Origin: Waddliaceae bacterium
GTDB taxonomy: Bacteria; Chlamydiota; Chlamydiia; Chlamydiales; SLOH01
Length of the DNA stretch: 14,203 bases
Direction of reading: 5' to 3'
NCBI GenBank assembly: GCA_007132595.1
Contig: SLOH01000061.1
Span: 1 to 14,203 of the forward strand
Shown: one piece after another, positions 1 through 6,880 of the stretch
Position numbering within the stretch: position 1 is the stretch's first letter
How the letters are laid out: each line of letters starts with the position of its first letter
Made by a program: the position numbers and the translations under genes
Notes under the pieces: model-generated
What the model was told of the DNA's origin: nothing
The model's database searches: none
The model's input: the letters and a program-made list of their open reading frames with translations, nothing else

Positions 1-2
1 CA

Positions 3-1211
3 TTGAATGGACATGGAAAAGTGAAAAAAAATACTTTCGATATTCAGCACTTGATGGCTCGCAATCTTGAGATGTATTTGGGGAGTGAAAAGAGGCGATT
101 ATCTGTCTCAAAAGCGTGCGGAGCCTTTTGTTTGCATTCGCCAAAAGAGATAGATGGTGAGGTGTGTCTCTTCGGGGCTGACTTGTTTTCTCATAATCAA
201 ATACCCATTTTTCAAAGGTTTCAGATCGAACTGCTTTTAGAAAAAACAGTGGTGCGAGAGCTTTTTGTCCGAGGGGTTTACAGAGGGGCAAAGATTGCGC
301 TTAATCGCCAGATTAAAGGTGAAGAGGAAGAGATTTCTTTGTCTCTTAATGGCTTAAAATCAGAAGATAGATTGTTTAACATTGACTCTCATCTCGAGCA
401 GGTCAAGGGTGATACGCGCATCTCTATGCAAATTGATGAGTGTCATCTAAAGCATCATACAAAAAGAGAGTGGGATTTGCAGCTGAGGCCCACAGGCTCC
501 ATTCTTGGATTTATTCCTCCTTGCTTTCGTGAATTTCTTTCAAAAGAGGACGATGTCCCATGCCATGCTGCCGCGCTAAGTGTCACATGCGGGCCTTATC
601 GATTTCAAACAGAGAATATTGAGAAAAAAGGAGATGGCTTCTATGCAGAAAAGGTCCATGTAGACTCGCCGATCGGCCCTTTATATATTCCAAAAATGGA
701 TTTTAGTGAGAACGGAAATTTTTATATGACTAGGGTCGAGGGAAGCAACTTAAAACCCAAAGTCTCTTGGCTGCCAAAAACGCTTGTCTTACACAATTTC
801 CAAATGGAAAATTGCGCAGGGTCATTTAAAAACCCGGACCTTCTGACAGGAAAAGGAACGGTGACATTTTCCAATCGGAGTAAAAAGAAAGCGGCGACTC
901 CTATTTTCTCTCTCCCGAAAGGCTCCAAGATCGATCCGGTTCTTTTAAATCCTGTGAAAGGAACGCTTGAATTTACTCTGGGTGAAGGAGAGATTCAGCT
1001 AACAAGACTTAAAGATGTCTACAGCGAAGCCAAGATGTCGAAGCTCTCTCTTGATAATCGATTTCAATCGACCATTGGAATGGATGGCACTCTTTCTCTA
1101 CAGCTTCAAATTAAGCCATACAATGTGCTTTATGCCCTTTCCGAGTTATTTTCGATTTCTATTGCAGGAACTTGGGATCAACCGATTGTCCACATTGATA
1201 AAAGAGATTAG
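3..1211 (+). CDS. Large hypothetical protein, C-terminal part (partial at window edge)
   Basis: The reading frame is open from the first bases of the window, so the true start is almost certainly outside it; about 402 C-terminal residues are visible. I do not recognise the family with confidence. The protein is soluble-looking, rich in beta-type alternation, and has no membrane span in the visible part. Its last 90 residues (a GTLEFTLGEGEIQLTRLKDVYSE stretch, then SLQLQIKPYN, ending FSISIAGTWDQPIVHIDK) resemble the tail of AsmA/DUF3971-type envelope proteins, where repeated beta segments end in an 'xxGTxxxPxV' strand. If so, it would act in the inner membrane/periplasm in envelope biogenesis or lipid transport; this is inference. 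It ends 3 bp before the comF-like gene, so the two are probably co-transcribed. Codon use looks like its neighbours. Confidence 0.6.
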   Translation: MNGHGKVKKNTFDIQHLMARNLEMYLGSEKRRLSVSKACGAFCLHSPKEIDGEVCLFGADLFSHNQIPIFQRFQIELLLEKTVVRELFVRGVYRGAKIALNRQIKGEEEEISLSLNGLKSEDRLFNIDSHLEQVKGDTRISMQIDECHLKHHTKREWDLQLRPTGSILGFIPPCFREFLSKEDDVPCHAAALSVTCGPYRFQTENIEKKGDGFYAEKVHVDSPIGPLYIPKMDFSENGNFYMTRVEGSNLKPKVSWLPKTLVLHNFQMENCAGSFKNPDLLTGKGTVTFSNRSKKKAATPIFSLPKGSKIDPVLLNPVKGTLEFTLGEGEIQLTRLKDVYSEAKMSKLSLDNRFQSTIGMDGTLSLQLQIKPYNVLYALSELFSISIAGTWDQPIVHIDKRD

Positions 1212-1214
1212 GCG

Positions 1215-1844
1215 ATGCAAAGCGTTTTACACCCGATCTTGACATTTTTATACCCGCCGCAATGCTATCATTGCCAACTGCCACAAGAGAGTCATCAGCA
1301 TCTTCTTTGTAAAGATTGCCTTGGGCTTTTACAACTGTCAAACGTAAAGCTCGGTCGTATTGCAACGGCATTTGAGCTAGATGGACCTGGAGCATCACTT
1401 TTGCATCGTTTACGAAAAAAGGGCAGTGAACATATAGCTGAGGCGCTTGCCTCCTTTTTACTGATGCGGTGGGACTCGCTCAAGTGGCCCATGCCCGATA
1501 TGATTACCTATGTACCAAGTCCATGGCTTAGGTGTTTAGATCGGGGGTTTACACCCAGTTTACTCTTAGCGAAATACACGAGCCGCTTATTCGATCGGCC
1601 CCTATACTCTCTTTTGCACAGTAACTATCACCTAGCTCAAGTGAATTTGAGTCACGCGCGGCGAAAAGAACTTCCCCTCAATTGTTTTTCACTTAAAAAA
1701 AATCAAAATCTACAAGGGAAAGTTATTTTGCTCATTGATGATCTGATCGGAACTAGAACAACGATGAATCAATGCATTGAGGCACTTAGTAGCGGCTTCC
1801 CAAAAGCGGTCTATGGCTTGACTGTATGTGGCGCAATCGACTAA
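1215..1844 (+). CDS. comF: ComF-family phosphoribosyltransferase-like protein
   Basis: A 209-residue protein with the two hallmarks of the ComF family. The N-terminal zinc-ribbon has four cysteines (C17-x2-C20 and C32-x2-C35). The C-terminal type I phosphoribosyltransferase PRPP loop lies near residues 170-183 (VILLIDDLIGTRTT, with the acidic pair D175-D176). The loop departs from the usual VDDVxTTGxT: it reads IDDLIGTRTT. ComF proteins act at the membrane in DNA uptake in competent bacteria, but homologues are widespread in non-competent species and their biochemical role is unsettled. The start ATG lies 3 bp after the upstream stop, with only a weak ribosome-binding sequence (AGGCG abutting it), suggesting translational coupling. 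Length is normal for the family (about 200-240). Assignment to the family is solid; the function in this organism is unknown. Confidence 0.85.
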   Translation: MQSVLHPILTFLYPPQCYHCQLPQESHQHLLCKDCLGLLQLSNVKLGRIATAFELDGPGASLLHRLRKKGSEHIAEALASFLLMRWDSLKWPMPDMITYVPSPWLRCLDRGFTPSLLLAKYTSRLFDRPLYSLLHSNYHLAQVNLSHARRKELPLNCFSLKKNQNLQGKVILLIDDLIGTRTTMNQCIEALSSGFPKAVYGLTVCGAID

Positions 1845-1847
1845 ATT
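1818..1847 (+). promoter_or_regulatory. Possible sigma70-type promoter for bshB1-bshA
   Basis: TTGACT (1818-1823) matches the -35 consensus at 5 of 6 positions. It is followed after 18 bp by TAAATT (1842-1847), a 4-of-6 match to -10. It lies at the end of comF and 30 bp before the bshB1 start. An alternative -10, TATAGT at 1851-1856, has no good -35. Weak, purely sequence-based call. Confidence 0.25.
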
Positions 1848-1876
1848 CATTATAGTATTAAAACTAAAGGATCCTT

Positions 1877-2560
1877 GTGGTTGATATTTTAGCATTTGGA
1901 GCGCACCCCGACGATATTGAATTTGGATGCGGCGGCATCTTAGTGAAGATGTCGCAAAGCGGTGCGTCTATCGTTTTAGCGGACCTGACTTCCGGAGAAA
2001 AGGGAACGAATGGGACTGCCAGTATTCGTCGAAAAGAGGCAGGAGAGGCAGCACATACGCTTGGAGTGCCGCGTCTGTTTTTAGATTTTGCTGACTGCGA
2101 GTTAGAGGATAACTATGAAAGCCGCCTGAAGATCGTTGAGGTGATTCGCGAATATAGGCCAAAACTTGTACTTGCTCCTGACATCAGCTTCGCTAAAAAT
2201 CATCCCGACCACGTGGCTTGTGGAATGATGGTCAGAGCGGCGTGCCGTTTTGCCCGTTTTTCAAAAATTCTTCCCGATCTTCCGATTCATCGGGTGGGAG
2301 GGGTACTTCATTACCCGAGTGCATCAAATGATCATGTGGATTTCATAGTTGATGTCTCTCCACATGTGGAGAAGTGGACAAAAATGATTGATGCCCATGT
2401 CTCTCAAATGCAAACGATTAATTATAAGGATCGTGTTTTGCGTACGGCCTCTCGCCTTGGGTCGCTCATCGGTAGTGATTTTGCGCAAGGTTTGATTAAA
2501 GAAAACCCTGTGATTATCGATGATCTAATGCTCCTTTCACAAGGGATAAAAGAAATTTAA
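1877..2560 (+). CDS. bshB1: LmbE-type deacetylase, likely BshB1 (bacillithiol biosynthesis)
   Basis: A 227-residue LmbE/PIG-L-family zinc deacetylase. The family metal motif AHPDDIE is at residues 9-15 and the second motif HPDH at 109-112, giving the usual His10/Asp13/His112 zinc ligands, with Asp12 as the expected general base. In the bacillithiol pathway BshB1 removes the acetyl group from GlcNAc-malate, giving GlcN-malate for cysteine addition by BshC. The specific assignment rests on the next gene, which is a clear BshA and overlaps this stop codon by one base (TAATG), the classic bshB1-bshA arrangement. The start is GTG, supported by AAAGG six bases upstream. BshC is not in the window. 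LmbE proteins include other deacetylases, so without bshA next door only the family would be certain. Confidence 0.88.
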   Translation: MVDILAFGAHPDDIEFGCGGILVKMSQSGASIVLADLTSGEKGTNGTASIRRKEAGEAAHTLGVPRLFLDFADCELEDNYESRLKIVEVIREYRPKLVLAPDISFAKNHPDHVACGMMVRAACRFARFSKILPDLPIHRVGGVLHYPSASNDHVDFIVDVSPHVEKWTKMIDAHVSQMQTINYKDRVLRTASRLGSLIGSDFAQGLIKENPVIIDDLMLLSQGIKEI

Positions 2561-3684
2561 TGCGTATTGGGATTGTGTGTTACCCAACGCTTGGCGGAAG
2601 TGGGATTGTTGCGACGGAACTTGGGCAAACGCTTGCTAAAGATGGACACGATGTCCATTTTATTACGTATGAGGTACCCTTTCGTTTAAAAGTTGAAGAT
2701 CCCCGGATTCATTTCCATAAAGTCGAGATCAACCGGTATGATCTTTTTGAATATCCCGATTATGCACTGACACTTGCTGTTAAAATTGCTCAAGTGTCGG
2801 ATCAATACCAGCTTGACATCTTGCATGTGCACTACGCCATCCCTCATGCCACAAGCGCCTATCTTGCCAAACAGCTGACTCGTACGTGTAAGCCGGCAAT
2901 TATCACAACCCTTCACGGCACAGATATTACTCTCGTGGGCAAGGACCCGGCGTACTCTGAAATTGTGAAATTTAGCATTGGACACAGTGACCGAGTGACT
3001 GCAGTTTCAAACGATTTGGCTAAAACGACAAGAGATTTTTTTCATATAGACGAGCCAATTGAGGTGATTCATAATTTCTTTATCCCTGATAAAGAATTAA
3101 TTGGAAAAAAGCCAATGCGTGGAAATTTTGTGAATGCAGAGGAAAAGCTGTTTTGTCACTCTTCGAATTTTCGATCAGTCAAGCGTGCGGAAGATGTCAT
3201 TAAAATTTTTCATCTGGTAAACAAACAGCTTCCTTCAAAGCTTCTCCTCCTTGGAACAGGACCGCAAATCGAAGATGTCCATCATCTTGTTAAAGACCTT
3301 CAACTTGAAAAAGATGTCTACTTTCTCGGAAAACAAATAGAAGTAGATCCATACATTGCCAGTTCCGATCTAGTTTTACTCCCAAGCTCTCAGGAGAGTT
3401 TTGGGCTTGTTGCTTTAGAGGCTATGGCTTACGGCGTCCCTGTCATCGCAACAAAGACCGGCGGACTTCCGGAAGTTGTGCTTCACGAATCGACAGGATT
3501 TTTAGCTCCGGTTGGAGACATCGAACTCATGTCTGACTATGCACTTAAAGTACTGTCTGACGATGAGCTTTATAAGAAAATGAGTATGTCCTGCATTGAA
3601 CGATCAAGCCAAGAATTTTCTGTTGATAAAATTCTGCCCAAGTATCTTGAAGTTTACAAGCAGGCACGTGAGAGCATCTGTTAG
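2560..3684 (+). CDS. bshA: N-acetyl-alpha-D-glucosaminyl L-malate synthase BshA
   Basis: A 374-residue GT4-family, GT-B-fold glycosyltransferase, full length for BshA. The N-terminus has the highly characteristic BshA stretches GIVCYPTLGGSGIVATELG (residues 3-21), VHFITYEVPFRL, and the LDILHVHYAIPHATSAYLA segment. The C-terminal nucleotide-sugar site has the E-x7-E motif (E279 in ESFG and E287 in ALEAM) followed by GVPVIATKTGGLPEVV. BshA joins GlcNAc from UDP-GlcNAc to L-malate in the cytoplasm, the first step of bacillithiol synthesis; BshB1, encoded immediately upstream with a one-base overlap, performs the second. The overlap implies translational coupling and equal expression. A 162-bp palindromic repeat begins 5 bp after the stop codon and may serve as the 3' end of the message. 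Confidence 0.93.
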   Translation: MRIGIVCYPTLGGSGIVATELGQTLAKDGHDVHFITYEVPFRLKVEDPRIHFHKVEINRYDLFEYPDYALTLAVKIAQVSDQYQLDILHVHYAIPHATSAYLAKQLTRTCKPAIITTLHGTDITLVGKDPAYSEIVKFSIGHSDRVTAVSNDLAKTTRDFFHIDEPIEVIHNFFIPDKELIGKKPMRGNFVNAEEKLFCHSSNFRSVKRAEDVIKIFHLVNKQLPSKLLLLGTGPQIEDVHHLVKDLQLEKDVYFLGKQIEVDPYIASSDLVLLPSSQESFGLVALEAMAYGVPVIATKTGGLPEVVLHESTGFLAPVGDIELMSDYALKVLSDDELYKKMSMSCIERSSQEFSVDKILPKYLEVYKQARESIC

Positions 3685-3689
3685 ATAAG

Positions 3690-3851
3690 GGAACTCTGAA
3701 AAACTCAAGATTGTTAAATTTTCTCGCCTTTTTCGAGGGAATTCGACAAAAACGCACTCTCTTAACTATCAAAGTTTAAAGTCGATTGTTTTTTCGAATT
3801 TTAGAAAAAATTCAGTCAAAATGTCATTAACCTGAGTTGATCAGAGGTTCT
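3690..3851 (-). repeat. MITE-like palindromic repeat, copy A (162 bp)
   Basis: Read on the minus strand this segment aligns along its whole length with copy B (5635-5796), which is also 162 bp. Terminal inverted repeats of about 23 bp bound it: 3690-3713 (starting GGAACTCTGAAAAACTCA) and 3829-3851 (the complement of AGAACCTCTGATCAACTCAG). Internal landmarks shared with the other copies on the minus strand are ACAATCGA and GAGTGCGTTTTT. It fills the gap between the convergent genes bshA (stop 5 bp away) and dnaA (stop 15 bp away), so it could fold in RNA from either side and act as a two-way terminator (inference). No convincing target-site duplication is visible at this copy. Confidence 0.85.
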
Positions 3852-3866
3852 TCAACGACCTCGCCC

Positions 3867-5204
3867 CTAATGTGCTAACTGTTTTTCTAGCCTAGCGAGC
3901 TTCTCAGATAGTGAGGAGTCTGATTCAATTTTCTTTTCAATGGCTTTACATGCATGAAGAAGCGTGGAATGTGTTTTTCCAAACTCCTTTGCAATTGTTT
4001 TTAGCGTCCCTTTGATTGTCCGGCATGCAAGGTACATTGCAGATTGACGGGCAATTGCAATTTTTTGCGTGCGCAAGCTACCTTTTAGATCTTCAATGGA
4101 AACATTGAACCCCTTTTCAACAACTGACAATACTTCAGTAACAGAGATTTTTTTGACAGCAACGGGTTGGAAAAAGTCTCGAAGAACATTTTCTGCAATC
4201 TCTTGTGTAATTGGAATGTCGAGCAACTGGGCCTGGGCTGAAAGGCGATTGACAGCCCCCTCAAGTTGCCTGACATTGCGCGTGAGTCTTTCCACAATCC
4301 AGAAAGCCACATCTTGCGGAATTTTGATCCCGCGTCTTTTTGCCTTATCTTCAAGAATTGCAACCCTAGTTTCCACATCAGGAGGGGAGATTTGAACGAC
4401 GAGTCCCCACTCCATGCGACCGACAAGTCTTGTTGAAAGGTCAAGCTGCTGAGGCGACTTATCCGAGGTAATCACAATCTGCTTTTTCTGATGGATCAGG
4501 GCTTCGAAAGTACTGCAAAACTCATCCTCGAAATTTTTTAAATTTTGAAGGAACTGTATGTCATCAACTAGAAGTACATCGACATCATTGCGATAGAATC
4601 TCTTGACCTTATCAAGTGAGCGTGTGGCTCGAAGCGACTTGACAAATTCGTTGATCAAGGACTCAGTTGTGACACACTGTACTCGTATTTGTCGTTTGTT
4701 TTGTTGTATGGCGTGGCCGATACTGTGTAAAAGATGCGTTTTTCCAAGACCGACATCGCCGTGTATAAAAAGTGGGTTATAGAGCTCTCCGGGACGAGTC
4801 GCCACGCCGACAGCCGCTGATTTAGCAAATTGATTGATCGGACCGTCGATAAAACTGTCAAAGTGATAGCCGGTATTTAAGGTTGTATAGCCGGAGTGAG
4901 TCTTGATGGTCGGCTTTTTTCTAGAGGCTTCGTTTTTGTTAATAGGGTCAGACTTGGCAATCACAAAATTAATGGCAGGCTCTCCTGTTGCACGTAGAGG
5001 AACAAGTGCGCGAAGTTCCTCTAAAAAATTGGAGTAGAGGTACTCTTTCACAAAAATATTTGGCACTTCCAATGTAATCTCATCAACAGATTCGTCAACA
5101 AGCTGAATTGGAGCGATCCAATTATTAAAAGCTGCACCGGAACACCGCTCTTTTGCGCAATCTAAAAATTCAGCCCATGCAACTGAAACATCACAACATG
5201 TCAT
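3867..5204 (-). CDS. dnaA: Chromosomal replication initiator protein DnaA
   Basis: A 445-residue DnaA with all four domains. The short domain I (1-75) and linker (to about 110) lead to the AAA+ ATPase with Walker A GDVGLGKTH (149-157), Walker B VDVLLVDDIQF (208-218), sensor 1 ITSD (245-248), arginine finger in GRMEWGL (R263) and sensor 2 NVRQLEGAV (310-318, R312). The DNA-binding domain IV carries the DnaA signature ARQSAMYL...EFGKTHSTLLHACKAI (385-422). It melts the origin and loads the helicase. Two deviations: Walker A has GDVG instead of the usual GGVG, and the signature loop reads GKTHSTLLHA where GGRDHTTVLHA is typical. Chlamydiae usually encode two DnaA paralogues; this could be either. 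It stands alone, not beside dnaN, recF or gyrB. The start has only a weak ribosome-binding site (GGTGG about 10 bases upstream). Confidence 0.96.
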   Translation of the reverse strand: MTCCDVSVAWAEFLDCAKERCSGAAFNNWIAPIQLVDESVDEITLEVPNIFVKEYLYSNFLEELRALVPLRATGEPAINFVIAKSDPINKNEASRKKPTIKTHSGYTTLNTGYHFDSFIDGPINQFAKSAAVGVATRPGELYNPLFIHGDVGLGKTHLLHSIGHAIQQNKRQIRVQCVTTESLINEFVKSLRATRSLDKVKRFYRNDVDVLLVDDIQFLQNLKNFEDEFCSTFEALIHQKKQIVITSDKSPQQLDLSTRLVGRMEWGLVVQISPPDVETRVAILEDKAKRRGIKIPQDVAFWIVERLTRNVRQLEGAVNRLSAQAQLLDIPITQEIAENVLRDFFQPVAVKKISVTEVLSVVEKGFNVSIEDLKGSLRTQKIAIARQSAMYLACRTIKGTLKTIAKEFGKTHSTLLHACKAIEKKIESDSSLSEKLARLEKQLAH

Positions 5205-5570
5205 CTTTTTGTTACCACCCTATAGTTATGAACACCCTTTCCACAGTATGTTCTCAAGCTGATTTAAGTCCGAATCTACCATGCCAAACCTAATGGCTGC
5301 AAGTGAATTATTTTGAAACGCATTCGCAGTTTGTTAAATCTTTGATTTTCAGTTCGCAACTTGGAATTTGATCAAAAATCATCTCTAAATACCTAATAAT
5401 TAGCAAGATGTAAAATATATTCTTTAAGCCGTTTTGACGTAAGACCATGGTTCTAAAACTCTTGATTCAAAAAAATTATTACACATCTTTCTATTCTTCT
5501 TACGCTCTTTTGATTTGTATGGCAATAGGGAAAACTGCTAGTGTAATATTTTGAAAGCCGGCGAAGTGAA
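5205..5570. other. Non-coding region upstream of dnaA
   Basis: 366 AT-rich bases with no convincing gene. It should contain the dnaA promoter (minus strand), but I see no strong -35/-10 pair; TTGCAG/TAGATT on the minus strand with an 18-bp spacer is a marginal candidate. A single DnaA-box-like 9-mer, CTTTCCACA at 5237-5245 (7 of 9 to TTATCCACA), lies about 35 bp upstream of the dnaA start and could be an autoregulatory site. No cluster of such boxes is present, so I do not call an origin. Confidence 0.4.
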
Positions 5571-5630
5571 GGAGCCTTTGAAACTTTAGGTTCATTAAGA
5601 CTTTTGGAACTTCGTGTACTTAGAGGTTCC
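5571..5630 (+). repeat. Probable internally deleted remnant of the palindromic repeat (60 bp)
   Basis: The left edge GGAGCCTTTGAAACTTTAGG (5571-5590) matches the left terminal repeat of copy B (GGAACCTCTGAAAAACTCAGG) at most positions. The right edge ends in TAGAGGTTCC (5621-5630), the complement of GGAACCTCTA. The two family-like ends are only 60 bp apart and the internal landmarks GAGTGCG and ACAATCGA are missing. It abuts copy B with only TTTA between them, giving a perfect 9-bp inverted repeat at 5622-5630/5635-5643. The call depends on short matches and is less certain than the full copies. Confidence 0.5.
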
Positions 5631-5634
5631 TTTA

Positions 5635-5796
5635 GGAACCTCTGAAAAACTCAGGTTCAATTGAATTTTGGATGGATTTTTTCTAAAATTCGAAAAAACA
5701 ATCGAGCTTAAGCTTTGAAGCTTAAGCGAGTGCGTTTTTCTCGAATTTCAGGAAGAAGGCGAGAAAATTTAACAACCTGAGTTTGTCAGTGGTTCC
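5635..5796 (+). repeat. MITE-like palindromic repeat, copy B (162 bp, best preserved)
   Basis: The 23-bp terminal inverted repeats are at 5635-5657 (GGAACCTCTGAAAAACTCAG then GTT) and 5774-5796 (complement GGAACCACTGACAAACTCAG then GTT), 21 of 23 identical. The two halves are complementary almost throughout. The centre is a perfect 10-bp inverted repeat, GCTTAAGCTT (5706-5715) and AAGCTTAAGC (5718-5727), with a 2-nt loop, so the whole element can fold into a long imperfect hairpin. TTTA occurs immediately outside both ends (5631-5634 and 5797-5800), consistent with a 4-bp target duplication. It encodes no protein. It sits in the divergent region between dnaA and the binding-protein gene. Confidence 0.9.
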
Positions 5797-5853
5797 TTTA
5801 TTAAAATTACTGAGATCTTATATGTTCTCTTGCGGATTTGATCAATTTTAAGA

Positions 5854-6690
5854 ATGAAGAAAATTTACCCAAAACAGATTGTTTATGCGCTTTCAGCGAT
5901 TGTCGTCCTCGCTATTATTCTTCTCACCCTCAATCGGTTTGGAAGGGAAATGGTGGATGCAAATAGATATGTCATTGGGATAGATTCCAGTTGGTACCCA
6001 CTGAACCTTCATGGAAAGGAAAGGCGGATGCTCGGCTTTGTTCGAGAGCTTTTAAGTGAAATTGCTGATGAAGAGGGGTTTGAGGTACGGTACATTGAGG
6101 TGGGGCCGCATACTTTAGTTGAAGGGTTGGATAGAGGCAGTTATCAGGGAATCGTCTCCTCTATGGTTCCAAACCCTTACACTAGAAGTCGTTATATTTT
6201 TTCAGATCCTTTTTATCTTGTTGGCCCGGTTTTGTTAGTCAGAGAAGATCAAGATGTTCGTTCATTGGAGGATTTATCCGGAAAAATTGTTGGACTACAA
6301 AGCGAGACGCTCCGGGTTTTTAGTACAGCAGAGCATCCGAGGATTCTCTTTGTTCCCTATGATCGCCCTTGGATTCTTTTGGAAAATTTAATGAACTACA
6401 CCATTGATGGTGTCATTATGGATGCCCTTGTATCGCATGTCTATACTCAAGGCTATTATAGAGGGAGTGTCAAAATTGCAACAGCGCCGTTAACGGACAA
6501 AGGCCTTCGGCTTGTGGCGTTAACAGACCCTAGATCTGTCAGCCTTGTCTATCGTTTTGACCAAGGGCTGGATAAACTCAAACAGTCCGGGCGATTTGAC
6601 GAGCTTTTGCTCAAGTGGGAGATTATCGATACAGAGATGCGTCAAAGAGCAATAAATGAATTGGAACAAGCCATTCAGGAGTCAGTGTGA
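5854..6690 (+). CDS. Membrane-anchored periplasmic amino-acid-binding-type protein (SBP family 3)
   Basis: A 278-residue protein with one N-terminal hydrophobic segment (residues about 9-27, after KKIYPK). It lacks a lipobox cysteine, so it is either a signal anchor or an uncleaved-looking signal peptide. The rest is a type II periplasmic binding domain of the polar amino acid family. YVIGIDSSWYPLNL (39-52) forms the first strand, and SSMVPNPYTRSRYIFSDPFY holds the arginine and DPF/Y that in family members contact the ligand carboxylate and amino group. ItD-type DGVIMDALVSHVY forms the second-lobe strand. Chlamydial ArtJ belongs to this family, but I cannot name the ligand. No ABC permease or ATPase gene is nearby, so it is an orphan binding protein. 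The next small gene starts in its last codons, implying co-transcription. Ribosome-binding sequence is weak (TAAGA). Confidence 0.8.
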   Translation: MKKIYPKQIVYALSAIVVLAIILLTLNRFGREMVDANRYVIGIDSSWYPLNLHGKERRMLGFVRELLSEIADEEGFEVRYIEVGPHTLVEGLDRGSYQGIVSSMVPNPYTRSRYIFSDPFYLVGPVLLVREDQDVRSLEDLSGKIVGLQSETLRVFSTAEHPRILFVPYDRPWILLENLMNYTIDGVIMDALVSHVYTQGYYRGSVKIATAPLTDKGLRLVALTDPRSVSLVYRFDQGLDKLKQSGRFDELLLKWEIIDTEMRQRAINELEQAIQESV

Positions 6691-6863
6691 ATATTTGCAA
6701 ACGTATCCGTTTTTTTCAGTGCGCGGCGACCGCAATTTTTGTCGTTTTTATTGGGATTCTTATTTTTGTCTGCTGTCTTGGATTTTCAAGAAAGTCGGGA
6801 AAGACGTCGTTATCCATGATTGAAACGCAAAAAATCCGCATTGATGCTTCTCGTTATCGCTAG
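6687..6863 (+). CDS. Small single-span membrane protein (58 aa), unknown function
   Basis: GTG start overlapping the TGA stop of the upstream gene (GTGTGA context), preceded by GGAG at 6678-6681, a good ribosome-binding site inside the upstream coding end. It encodes 58 residues: a basic N-terminus (MNICKRIR), one strongly hydrophobic span of about 22 residues (about 11-32) containing a CC pair, then a basic tail with SRKSGKTS and ending IDASRYR. I do not recognise it. The position between a binding protein and a TauE/SafE-type membrane protein, and the size, are reminiscent of small oxidase-associated subunits, but there is no motif to support that. The tight coupling and ribosome-binding site argue that it is real. 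Confidence 0.6.
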   Translation: MNICKRIRFFQCAATAIFVVFIGILIFVCCLGFSRKSGKTSLSMIETQKIRIDASRYR

Positions 6864-6880
6864 TCTCTCTTTTTTATCAT

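Noticed and set aside
4085..4444. 119-residue minus-strand reading frame and the plus-strand frame at 4069-4395
   Set aside because: Both lie wholly inside dnaA, whose frame has clear AAA+ and DnaA signature motifs; they are out-of-frame shadows with no recognisable domain.
5205..5853. Replication origin (oriC) next to dnaA
   Set aside because: Only one weak DnaA-box-like 9-mer (7 of 9) was found, with no cluster of boxes and no dnaN/gyrB neighbourhood. Much of the AT-rich stretch is explained by the repeat elements.
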